Source: Chytridium lagenaria
Taxonomy: Eukaryota; Chytridiomycota; Chytridiomycetes; Chytridiales; Chytridiaceae
DNA length: 27,446 nt
Reading direction: 5' to 3'
NCBI GenBank assembly: GCA_025449115.1
Contig: JAHLKC010000258.1
Coordinates: 1 to 27,446 of the forward strand
Part shown: positions 18,562 through 27,446 of the stretch, in pieces
Layout of the letters: each line of letters opens with the position of its first letter
Numbering within the stretch: the stretch's first letter is position 1
The notes under the pieces: model-generated
Seen by the model: the letters and a program-made list of their open reading frames with translations, nothing else
What the model was told of the DNA's origin: nothing
Databases searched by the model: none
Translations under genes and position numbers: made by a program

Positions 18562-20993
18562 CTATAAAATAATTGCAAGTAAGTACAACAACCCCACTTC
18601 AACAATCAAGAAAATAAAAGGAACAAATCAACCAAATTCACGAAACTCTCCAACAGAAAAGGGATTAAAGAAAAAGAGAGAAAAAAAAAATCGAGGGCAA
18701 AAAGCCAGAAGAATAAAGAAAAGAAAACAAAGAGAAAACAAAAAAGAAGAAAAAAGAAAAGAATAAAAAAAAGTAGAAAAAAACAAGTAAAAAAAAAAGC
18801 AACACTCACCCCTTCACAAACCGGCACCACCTCCAAACTCCCCGCACAAACCCTCGGCTGCACCTCCAAAAACTCTCGTCGATTCACAAAAGGTATACAA
18901 AGCTCCGGATTCTGATTCAACACACACGTCTCAAGTCGCGTCAACCCAGACAAATCCGGGAGCGGTCCACCAAACCGATTAAATAGGCGGCTGGTGTTTT
19001 GCAAAAAAAAAGGGGTGTTAAACAAAAATTGGAGAAGGGGTGGGGGACTTACAGGGTTGTAAGGTTTGTCATGAGGGAGACGGATTGAGGGAATCGAGAT
19101 TTCATGCCGCGATTTTCAGAGATACTCCTACCACATGTGTTAGAACAGCGAATTCGTTCGAGGACGAAAGAAAAAAAGGAAAAGGGTGAAATAAAACACA
19201 TAGAAGAAATGACGTAAAACAAGAACGCGTAACCAAAACGCCCCCAAAAAAAGACCAAAAAAATAAAAAAGGTAAACAAAAAAAACCCCCGCTCCACCAA
19301 AAAGAACTCCAAAAAACACCTCTCCCCCCAAACCCCACCTAAACCTAAAGAAAAAAGAAAAGAAACAAATAACAAAAGAAACAAAAGAAAGCTGAGAAAA
19401 GAAAAGAGCGGAAGAAAAAAAAGAACAAAAACAGAGACAGAACGAGAAAAAAAAAAAAAAAAAAGAAAGAAAAAAAAAAAAACACTCCAAAACCTTCAAC
19501 CTCCCCCCATCCTCCCCAAAAATCATCCATCTCCGAAAAAAAATTCTCCCCAAGCTCTACCTCCTCCAACGCCTCAAAATATACTCAAATCCGGAATCTT
19601 GCCACTCAGGTAATTCGGGTATCCGACATGCGGTACAGTTTACTGTACGAAAAAAAATTAAAGTCAGAGACTCGATGAGAGAAACGGTGGGGAAGGGGGA
19701 TAGGCAACGAAAAGAAAGTGCTCACATTTTCGTTATCCTCATGTTGCCATTACACTCTATCCTCCTCAAATTCTCGGTCCCCCACAAAATACCCCGGATC
19801 ATTCATCCATCCACAACAAGTCGGTCGATTCCTCCAAGGTTCACGTCCAACAGCTATATATAAAAACTTAAAACCAAAAAAACACAACCACAACCGCAAA
19901 ACACCGAAATCAAAAAACCTCCCCAAAAAAACAAAAAGCACCATCAACTCAATAAAAAAAAAGGGAAAACTCACGATAAAACAACCCCTCAATCCGTCTA
20001 CAATCCGATTCATCTACATCAAAAACCATCATTAAACCCCCAGTCAACTACAACAACAAAAAATAAAAAGATATTCCAACACCAAAAAAAAAACCACAAA
20101 ACCACAACACCTACACTCCTTACACCCCTCCATCTCCACCAAATCCGCCACACAAACACCAGGCTGCGTCCCCAAATACCCAACCTTATCCGCCGTCGGC
20201 AAACAAGTCGGATTCCTCACACTACACGTCGTCAATCCCGTCAAATTCGCTAGATTCGCCATCTCGCCGGTAAACGTCGGGTCGATACGTCTAAAAAGGG
20301 TGTTAAATACAGGGAATGGGGGATTGTTTTTTTTTACAGTGTTTCAAGGTTGGTGAGCTTGGAGATGGTGGCGGGGAAGGGTAGGGGTCTGGCGTCGATG
20401 AGATCGCGGATGATCCTACCACAGAAAAAAGACATTAATGTTTTGATTTTTTGCTAGAATAAAACCCAAAAGAAAAAAAAAAAACCTCCCGCTATGAACA
20501 CGTCCGCCTCCAAAATAAAAGGAAAACAGAAGATAGAAGAAATAAAGGGAGAAAGACACCAAAAGGAGAAAGAGAGAGAGAGAGAGAAAGAGAGTGACGC
20601 CCCCCTCTTCCAAAAAAAAAAAGGGAAAAAAAGAAATGACAAAAAAAGCAAAGAAAGGAGAAAGAAAGAGACGGAGGGAGCGAGGAAGAGAGAGAGATGG
20701 AGAGAGTGACGCCCCCGAAAAAAAAAAAAGAAATGACAAAAAGAAACCCAAAAAAAAAAAAGGAAAGAAAATAAAGAAAAGAAAAAGAAAAAGACTTACA
20801 AATGCTTCAACGTCTCTTTCACCCCCTCCAACGCCTCCCCAACCTCATTCCACGCATTCATCGATAAATCCAAATACGTCAACCGCTTCAACCTCCCCAA
20901 ATCAGGTACACGTCCTCCCAAACTCATATTCCAAAACGCGCTAAAGAAGAAGAGTGTCAGTCCCCCAAAAAAAAGAAAACACACACCACCCAA

Positions 20994-21025
<32 letters not shown>

Positions 21026-22800
21026 GGAAAGCAAATGATGCCACTCACACATGCGTCACCATCCCCTCCCCATCACATTTCACAAGCTGCGGAAACTCTG
21101 ACAACACTGGTCGACTATACCATCCACAGCAATTCTCAGAAGGATACCAAGGTGGGTTCGCATCACCTAAAAAACACACTCCATTAATAAAAAAAAAAAA
21201 ACACCCGCAAAAAAACGAAAACCGAAAAAAAAAATCATCGAAAAAGGAAAACCACAAAAAAAAACAAACACACAAAAAAAAACAAAAAAAAAAACAAATA
21301 CAGCAAACAAAAAACCAAAAAACAACAATAAAAAAAGAAAATGAAATCTCCTTACCAAAAAACATGTCCCCCAACACCTTACACTCTGCCGGCACAACCG
21401 GTTTAAACCTATAAACCTCATCTCCTAAAAAAAAAAAAAAAAACGTCAAAAAAAAACACCAAATAAAACACATCAAAACCCTCAAAAAAAGCACAAAAAA
21501 AAAAGCGCATAAAAAAAAAAGCACAAAAAAAACGGCACAAAAAAAAACGCACAAAAAAAAACGCACAAAAAAAAAAAGATAAGCCGCACCTCTGCTACAT
21601 CCTTTCATCTCCACCATCTCCCGCCTCCGTCGACACATAAGCGGTTGCGCCATCTTAAAATCCTCCACATTCACAAACGGGATACAAGTCTGAATGCGAT
21701 CAAGGTGGCATCTCCAAAGACTCGTCATGTTACGAAGGTCGGGAAAGGGTCCCGTAAACGAAGAATCAATGTACCTGATGTTTGATCAGTATGATGTGGA
21801 CAGCGGGGGAGGGGATGAGGGACTTACATGACTTCGAGATTCTTTAGATTCGTGAATGTGGATGGAAGGGTACCCACGATAGGGTTGTTGGAGATACTCC
21901 TACCAATATATAAATGTAAGAGAAGAAAATGTGTCAACCATGCCCCGCTATCAATAGCAAAATTAAAGGAAAAAAGAAAGAGAAAAAAGAGATATAAAAA
22001 AAAGAAGGCGGCGGGTGGGGGGGAAGGGAAACGAGTAAAGAAACAACGAACGAAAAATAAAATAAAGAAACAAACCGAAAAAAAAAAAGAAAGAAAGAAA
22101 AGCAAGAATACCAAACAAAAAAAAAAAACACGAAAAGCAAGGCCGGCAAAAGAAGAAAAAAACCATGGGTAAACTCACAAAAACTTTAAAGACTCCACAA
22201 CCCCTCCCAAAAACACCCCCCCATCCACCCTCAAAAACCTATTATCCCCCAAATCCAACCTCTCCAACGCCAACAACCCCGACAAATCCGGCACAACCGT
22301 CGTATTCAATCCATAATTCGCAAACGACCTAAAACAAAGAAAAAATCATCATCATGATCAACCTACGATATGCGGGGGGGGGGGGGGGATGAAAAAAAAA
22401 AAAAAAAAGATGTAATGGAAGAATAGACTTACACAGATGTGACTCTGGATTCGTTGTTGCATTTGATGAATTGAAGGTTTCGTAGGTTGACCCAGTATCC
22501 GGGTACCGCTTCCCATCCACAGCATGTGCCCCTCGCTTTCCAAGGTGCGTTCTCTGTTCCTAGAAAAAAAAGAAAAAAGGAGTCAGAACCTTTCCCCAAT
22601 TGTCATGACACAAAAAAAATATAAAGAGAGAGAGAGATGGAGAAAAAAAGAACTGAAAATAGTTTTAAACTTGAACAAATAGTTTTTAACTTTGACGGGA
22701 AAAAAAAGGCGCACACAAAAAGAAAACCAAAAAAATCGCGCACACGCCAAGAAAAAAAGAAAAGAAAAGAAAAGAAAAAATTGCGCACACGCCAAAAACG

Positions 22801-22862
<62 letters not shown>

Positions 22863-25583
22863 CCAAAACAAACCAACCCTCACCTCCAAAAAACCCATCC
22901 GCCAACACTTCACAATCCCCACTCCCCCTCTCTTCCCCTCCCTCTCAAACTCCTTATACACCGTCGCCCCCTCACAAACAGGTCGATTCTGCAAATAATA
23001 CCCACACCAAAACGGTTGTTCAAGCAAAAAATTCTGCTTGTCAAGGTACGGGATGCAGAGCTGGACTGTGGACCCAAAGAAACAGTCTTGGAGGTTTCGG
23101 CGAGTCGCATGTCGGGGGCTGGACCGGGGAGGAGGGAGCCGAGGCGCCTGGGAAAGGAAGGAGAAAAGGAAGAAGGAAAGGAAGGGAAGGGGTGTTGAAA
23201 AGAGTTGAAGGAAAGGAAATAGAAGGAATAAAAGAAGGAGAGAGAAGAAGGAAAGGAAGGGAAGAGGTGTTGAAAAGAGTTGAAGATGAAGGGGTTAGTT
23301 GTTTTTTAATAAGATATATTTAAAAAAAAAAGAGAATGAAAAGAGAATAAACTCACATGACTTGGAGATTGGGCAACGTCGCAAGACTAGTCGGAAACCT
23401 CATATTCATCACAATCCCTCCCATATTACTTTTGAAAAGAGAAAGGGTTATTACGCGTTGACAAGTGGATAAAAAGAAAAGAAAAAGATAAAAAAAGAAA
23501 AGAAAGAAAGAAAGAAAAAGAAAAAGAAAAAAAAAAGAAAAAGAAAAAAAAAGAAGAAAAGAAAAGAACATAAAAAAAAAAGAAAATAGAAAAAGTAAAC
23601 ATACATGTACCGTAACTGCAGCATTCCCATCCACAAAATCATCAGCGACCCTCGTATACCCACACCCACTGACATCCATTTCCAAAAGATTTTTAAAGAC
23701 ACGAATATCAGGGAGTTGACGGTTAGACACTCTCCACAATTCGGCGAGACCACGAAATCGGCTTTTAAAAAAAAAAATATGGGTAGTATAGCGTTAAAAA
23801 ATCATGGAATGGAATGGAGGGGAAAAAAAAAAAATAAAGAATGACAAGAATGAAAAGAGAAAAAGAGAAAAGGGGGTGTTTACATTTTCGTGATGGATTC
23901 GTTGGGAAGACATTCAATGTATTGGTCGGGGGTGGTGCCTTTCCAGCCACAACATTTGGAGGGTGGCCATGGGAATTTGACGGCATTGTCTATTTTGAAA
24001 AATGAATGAAGAGTGGAGGAGGAGGAGGAGGTGAGGATGGCATGACATTAATATAGGATGCAAAAATAAATAAATAAAGGAATAGGCTTACTGAAAAAGA
24101 GGGTCTCGAGAGTCTTGCAGTCTTCCACTTTTCCATAGTATCTCGTTGCTGATTCATAGAAATGGTAATTTTGATAATAAAGGTTAATATATCTCGCCTC
24201 CAGCGGGGATAGGAATAATATATATATTATATCCCGCCTTTGGCGGGGATAGGAGTAAAAAAGATAGTATATCTCGCCTTTGGCGAGGAATAGAATATAA
24301 TAAAAATAAAAGGATAACCCGCCTTCGGCGGGAGTACATCGCCTTCGGCGAGGAATAGAATATTATAAAAAAAAAGGGTAATCCGCCTTCGGCGGGAGTA
24401 CATCGCCTTCGGCGAAACCATCTCGCCTTCGGCGAGGAATAGAATAGAAAAGAAAAATAAAAGGATAACCCGCCTTCGGCGGGACGACACCGCCTTCGGC
24501 GGGAGTACATCGCCTTCGGCGAAACCATTCCGCCTCCGGCGGACTCAATCTTCGCCTCCGGCGAGAAAGTGGAAATACTCACCATCCTTACACCCCGTCA
24601 ATTTCCTCAACTCATTCCGACAAGCCAGAGGTTGGAGAGAGACAAAAGCCGAGACATCTCTGAAATCGATGCAATTCAAGGCAAAGGCACCAAAGGAGCA
24701 ACCGACAAGGTTCGAGAGGGGAGAGAGATCAGGAATGGGGCCTCTCGTGTCTGGCATAAAGAGGTTGAGGAGGGATGTAGCCTTTGAGAGGGATTGAGGG
24801 AATCGAGAGGAGCGAGCGTTCATGCCCGAGAGGCGACTTTTAAAAAAAATAAAAATAAAAAATAAAAGTTAATAGAGGTGTAGAGGATAAAGGTCATAAA
24901 GGTGAAGAGGAGAAAGGTGATAAAGGTGTAGAGACTAAAGAGAGTCGACATACAGGGTTTGAAGGTTTTTAGAAAGATGAGGACTGTCAAACATGCCATC
25001 GAGGATGCTAGTGTAAGGACAAAAGTCGCATTCAAAGACTTGGAGAGAGGTGAGGAGACGAAGGTCAGGAAGAGGGCCATTAGGAGAACCGACGGGACCC
25101 GTGAATTGACCCGTGAGTTTACTGAATAAAAAAAAAAGTATAAAAAAAAAGTTGGGGTTAGCCATGACGGAATAAGTAGGTGTGGATGGATGGATGGATG
25201 GAAGAAATGTGAGAGAGAAAAAAAAAGATTGAAGGTGTTTCATACACTGTGGTGATGTTGTTTCCTTGACACGAGATGAGTGTTTTTCCAGAGACGAAAC
25301 CACAGCAGTCTTCCAGGTTTGAGCCCCAAGGAGGGATGAATCCGGGTGTAGGAAAGAATAAAGATTTGAGAATGGAGCAGTCTGATTGTTGTTCTTGTTG
25401 TTGTTGTTGTTGTAGTGATGGTGATGGTAGTGATGATGGTAGTGATGATGGTAGTGATGATGGTAGTGATGATGATGATGGTAGTGATGGAAGTAGTAGT
25501 GATGATGACGGTAATAATAATAAAGAAGAAGATGATGATGATGAAGATGAAGGAGTAATGAGAGTGCTGATAATAATAGTCAT
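18034..25583 (-). CDS. Giant multi-module leucine-rich-repeat membrane protein, about 23 exons
   Basis: Read on the minus strand, exons from 25583 down to 18034 encode an N-terminal hydrophobic, Ser/Leu-rich leader, then five LRR modules, a Ser/Thr/Pro-rich stalk, one transmembrane helix and a basic tail. Each module has an N-cap (DC..L...FF, then PW...CCGW......C......(I/V)T), two or three LRR exons with (L/I)PDL..L..L cores, and a C-cap with C(I/L)P...QP.(V/M)C. Boundaries in most modules are GT-AG and frame-consistent. Conserved phases are 1 after the C-cap and after the first N-cap exon, and 2 around every LRR exon. Exon 22884-23147 holds the C-cap of module 2 and the N-cap of module 3 together, so the modules belong to one transcript. 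Frame breaks occur in modules 2 and 5 and in the tail. Domain logic resembles plant receptor-like proteins; ligand unknown. No kinase is seen. Confidence 0.82.
18810..20013 (-). other. LRR gene: module 5 (exons 19975-20013, 19726-19853, about 19484-19642, 19053-19127, 18810-18990)
   Basis: N-cap: ESDCRRIEGLFY, then PWRNRPTCCGWMNDPGYF. This second N-cap exon is 128 nt where 125-126 fits the phase; the frame must shift to reach LRRIECNGNMRITKM. The LRR exon needs further shifts at T-runs: SGKIPDLSIF, then EALEEVELGENFFSEMDD, then GGRLKVLE. The last LRR and C-cap are clean: SRFPQSVSLMTNLTTL, then GGPLPDLSGLTRLETCVLNQ and IPFVNRREFLEVQPRVC. Confidence 0.72.
20115..21424 (-). other. LRR gene: module 4 (exons 21356-21424, 21049-21166, 20800-20940, 20338-20415, 20115-20290)
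   Basis: Fully in frame. N-cap: VVPAECKVLGDMFFG, then NPPWYPSENCCGWYSRP and PQLVKCDGEGMVTHV. LRRs: GGRVPDLGRLKRLTYLDLSM, then PLPFPATISKLTNLETL. C-cap: GEMANLANLTGLTTCSV, then YLGTQPGVCVADLVEMEGCK. Introns here are strikingly T-rich on the sense strand. Confidence 0.85.
21590..22930 (-). other. LRR gene: module 3 (end of 22884-23147, then 22433-22559, 22179-22328, 21828-21899, 21590-21774)
   Basis: N-cap: GDCEVLADGFFG (one frame change after the module 2 C-cap), then APWKARGTCCGWEAVPGYW and LRNLQFIKCNNESRVTSV. LRRs: VVPDLSGLLALERLDLGDNR, then NNPIVGTLPSTFTNLKNLEV. C-cap: GPFPDLRNMTSLWRC, TCIPFVNVEDFKMAQPLMC and MKGCSR. After its first exon every boundary is phase-correct, and the typical LRR spacing is clearest here. 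Confidence 0.85.
22801..22860. repeat. Homopolymer run of about 60 A (T on the sense strand)
   Basis: An almost pure A60 tract within the 22560-22883 intron of the LRR gene. Its true length is likely to be uncertain in any assembly. Confidence 0.95.
23040..24148 (-). other. LRR gene: module 2 (exons 24092-24148, 23884-23989, 23605-23761, 23357-23428, start of 22884-23147)
   Basis: N-cap exons: GKVEDCKTLETLFF, then FPWPPSKCCGWKGTTPDQYI ending SITKM. LRR exon 23605-23761 reads LPDIRVFKNLLEMDVSGCGY but must change frame to reach the donor-proximal LQLRYM. The next exon reads MRFPTSLATLPNLQVM. The C-cap exon begins MRLGSLLPGPAPDM, then changes frame to NLQDCFFGSTVQLCIPYLDK. Exon 23605-23761 is 157 nt, where 155 or 158 would keep phase, which confirms a one-base break. 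Confidence 0.75.
24194..24566. repeat. Cluster of 13 GC-rich mini-hairpins inside an LRR-gene intron
   Basis: Thirteen copies of a CGCC-TTC-GGCG type palindrome (variants CGCCTTTGGCG and CGCCTCCGGCG, often extended to CCGCC...GGCGG or TCGCC...GGCGA) lie about 20-45 bp apart. AT-rich spacers such as GGAATAGAATA, AAAATAAAAGGATAA and GGGAGTACAT separate them. The flanking base outside each stem usually pairs too, so compensatory variation is visible. The cluster sits entirely within the 434-nt intron 24149-24582 between modules 1 and 2. Confidence 0.93.
24583..25583 (-). other. LRR gene: leader plus module 1 (exons 25246-25583, 24954-25121, 24583-24836)
   Basis: The ATG at 25583 gives MTIIISTLITP then long Ser/Leu/Pro runs and Gln6, encoded by imperfect trinucleotide repeats (25385-25560). 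The N-cap SDCSILKSLFF and IPPWGSNLEDCCGF lie in a single exon, unlike the other modules. LRR exon: GPLPDLRLLTSLQVFECDF. The C-cap exon has RFPQSLSKATSLLNLFM, GPIPDLSPLSNLVGC and LRKLTGCKD. All three exons are intact. Whether Ser/Leu-rich MTIII... is a true signal peptide is uncertain; an upstream exon could exist. Confidence 0.8.
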
Positions 25584-26330
25584 GACACTATAGAGAAACA
25601 AGTAGACACTTTACTATTGCTTCTATTACTCTTCTTCTTCATATTCATATTCATATTCATCATACTAGTACTAATACTACTCATAGTCATACTACTACTA
25701 GTCATACTAATACTAATACAACTACTAATACTAGTATCATCATCACAGTCTATCCTTCTTCTTCTTCTTCTTCTTCTCTTATAATGATGATTCTTGTTGA
25801 TGTTGTTATTGTTGTTGATCATCATCATCGTATTTACTATTCCTATTATAAATATAACTATGATGAATAACTTATATATTTGTATGATCATTAATAAATA
25901 TTTCTTGATATATATCTTACATATATAGACACGCATGCATATTATATGATCACACCTTCATCCAACCATATGGAATTCATATATTATTATTAATACATAT
26001 TAGAATTATATATTATTAATTTAATATTTTGTTTATTTGTGGCTACATGTGACACACAATCTTACTTGTTTAGTATGTGTAATACAGGGTGGTTTAGTTA
26101 TTGGCGTATATATATAATAAGATAATAATAATATCCCATGCAGCTCGCCCTTTTTGATTATATATATATATTATTAGGGTATGAATATTTTATATATTAA
26201 TCCAATCCAACAGTTTGGAATTATATAATAATAAGATTGGGTAACTAATAGTCATAGTAGTAGTATATATATTAGTAACTGCTTCATCCTTCTTATCATT
26301 ATTTGTAAAAACTAATAAATACATAACATC
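25584..26330. promoter_or_regulatory. AT-rich 5' flank of the LRR gene with microsatellites
   Basis: It contains CTT and ATTCAT repeats (25620-25660, 25755-25780), many TAC/TAG trinucleotides and TATATA runs (26110, 26160). It probably includes the LRR-gene promoter, but no specific element can be named. The 118-codon minus-strand ORF at 25580-25936 is a by-product of these repeats. Confidence 0.5.
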
Positions 26331-27053
26331 AAGCTACAACCAAACATCCAACTTTCAACACCAAAACCAAAAAACATCCAAACCCACAAAAAAAAAAACA
26401 CTTCCCAAATACCTCGCAGACTCTTACACCCAAAACATCCAACACAAAAAACACACTTAATTACCAGGTATCGTGTAAAAAGCCATCATTCGAAATCTGA
26501 CACATTGACTTGTACGTATTCCCTTCCTTCACCCATTCTCTCATGTCTGATATCAGCATCGATCACGCTCACACCCTCTCACCACCAACCCCTCCTCGCA
26601 CCACCTCCCCATTCCACTCTCCATCTCTTGCAACACATGTCGAAAAGACATGAAAATCAACCCTCACCCATTCTTATGATACAAGGCACAAAATACGCTT
26701 TTTCACTCTCTTCCTACATCCATCCATCCATCCATCCATCCAACAACACCAATTCCATCACTAAAACAATACACGTTTCCACAGAAAAACACCCTTATCC
26801 TATCTTTAATTCACATCCACGGGAATGTTTGTCTGCAAAAAGGGCTTGCTTGACGCGTGAAAAAACTGTCGAAAAAATTATAAAATAAAATAAATCATTT
26901 GGTGCAGAAAGAGGGGCAGACAGACATTTCCCATTTTCCCCACCCTTTTCGCGCATTACTAAATAAAAAACCTCACTCTTGACGGCATCGCAAATATTAC
27001 ATACTACGACATATATTCATTAACAACAAACAAACAAACACTCCATCACTCCA
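26331..27053. other. No gene seen; CATC microsatellite
   Basis: C/A-rich on the plus strand, with ACATCCAA and ACCAAAAC motifs, and a CATC-repeat near 26719-26742. A 127-codon plus-strand ORF at 26505-26888 crosses the microsatellite and has no recognisable content. Confidence 0.5.
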
Positions 27054-27397
27054 TCACTCCATCCCTATTAAATACAAACAAAAAACATAAAACCTCAAAA
27101 CAGGACTCTCCCCCCTCCTAACACCACGACTCCTCATAGGCAATTTACTCCCATTCACATTCCCTCCATTCTCAAGCACCCCTCCTCCTCCTCCAACATA
27201 ACTCCCACCAGTATGCTGCACAGCTTTACTACCGCCAGTATACTGCATTCCCTTGTTCTCCTTATCACCATCTCCACCACCAAACACCAACCATCCCCAA
27301 CCAAACTCACAACATGCGACACCTTGACATGTCCCACACTCGATACTCTTCAATCAACTCTTGATGCGGTCTCGTCTTTAATATATTCTTGGGTACG
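27054..27397 (-). CDS. Possible 3' exons of another minus-strand gene, cut by the window edge
   Basis: Two overlapping possibilities. A frame over 27054-27353 is Gly-rich (FGGGDGDKENKG, YTGGSKAVQHTGGSYVGGGG, VRRGESPVLRF). Separately, 27323-27397 is bounded by AATGATAG and GTGTCG and reads VPKNILKTRPHQELIEEYRV. The second looks protein-like and could be an exon joining to part of the Gly-rich frame. No family is recognised and no start is visible. Confidence 0.3.
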
Positions 27398-27446
27398 CTA
27401 TCATTCCCACACACACACACACAATTCATCACAAAAAGATAATAAA

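Noticed and set aside
18606..22908. Many long Phe-rich minus-strand ORFs and Lys-rich plus-strand ORFs
   Set aside because: These are translations of T-rich intron sequence and its complement, partly overlapping true LRR exons. The exon-intron model explains them.
24194..24566. CRISPR-like array (regular short palindromic repeats)
   Set aside because: Repeats are only about 11-13 bp, vary in the stem, have irregular AT-rich spacers and lie in a eukaryotic intron. No cas genes are present.
18034..25583. Five separate tandem LRR genes
   Set aside because: Only one plausible leader and one membrane-anchor end are seen. Phase-matched introns connect each C-cap to the next N-cap, and in one case both share an exon.
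25276..25593. Asp/Ser/Gly-rich plus-strand ORF (DDGSDDGS type)
   Set aside because: It is the complement of the triplet repeats in the LRR-gene leader. The minus-strand frame leads directly into a conserved N-cap.

Overview
This is a stretch of nuclear DNA from a eukaryote, most likely a zoosporic (chytrid-type) fungus. The evidence is short introns (38-76 nt in the best gene) with GT...AG ends and CTAAC-like branch points, and a rhodopsin-guanylyl cyclase fusion, a family known from zoosporic fungi. Relics of both Ty3/gypsy and Ty1/copia retroelements lie among long gene-poor stretches of decayed repeats.

Layout. 1-1350: three 166-bp tandem units, then two diverged copies of a longer repeat. 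1362-1616: an ankyrin-repeat fragment (-). 1620-4000: no gene I trust, with CATC microsatellite and a hydrophobic ORF (-) at 3490-3729. 4012-5190: minus-strand exon-like pieces, including a triplicated cassette bounded by splice-like signals. 5319-5790: a frame-broken lysine-rich histone-H1-like pseudogene (+). 5800-9560: hairpin and tandem repeats plus unrecognised ORF remnants. 9706-10225: Ty3/gypsy integrase relic. 10405-12245: a candidate inverted-repeat element packed with ACGGCC-type repeats. 13285-13643: Ty1/copia RNase H relic.

14681-25583 is the gene-rich part. A rhodopsin-guanylyl cyclase gene (-, seven exons) lies head-to-head with a small intact costars-domain gene (+, two exons). 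Downstream, transcribed convergently with the costars gene, is a very large intron-rich gene (-, about 23 exons, 18034-25583). It encodes five successive leucine-rich-repeat modules, each with its own Cys-rich N-cap and C-cap, followed by a Ser/Thr-rich stalk, a transmembrane helix and a basic tail. 25600-27446 is AT-rich and microsatellite-rich, with a possible further minus-strand gene at the right edge.

How they may work together (inference): the rhodopsin-cyclase would turn light into cGMP, as in fungal zoospore phototaxis. The costars protein belongs to an actin-associated family, and the LRR protein looks like a cell-surface recognition protein. Only the costars gene is fully intact as read. 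The cyclase and LRR genes carry single-base frame breaks, several at homopolymers, which are either assembly errors or real decay.
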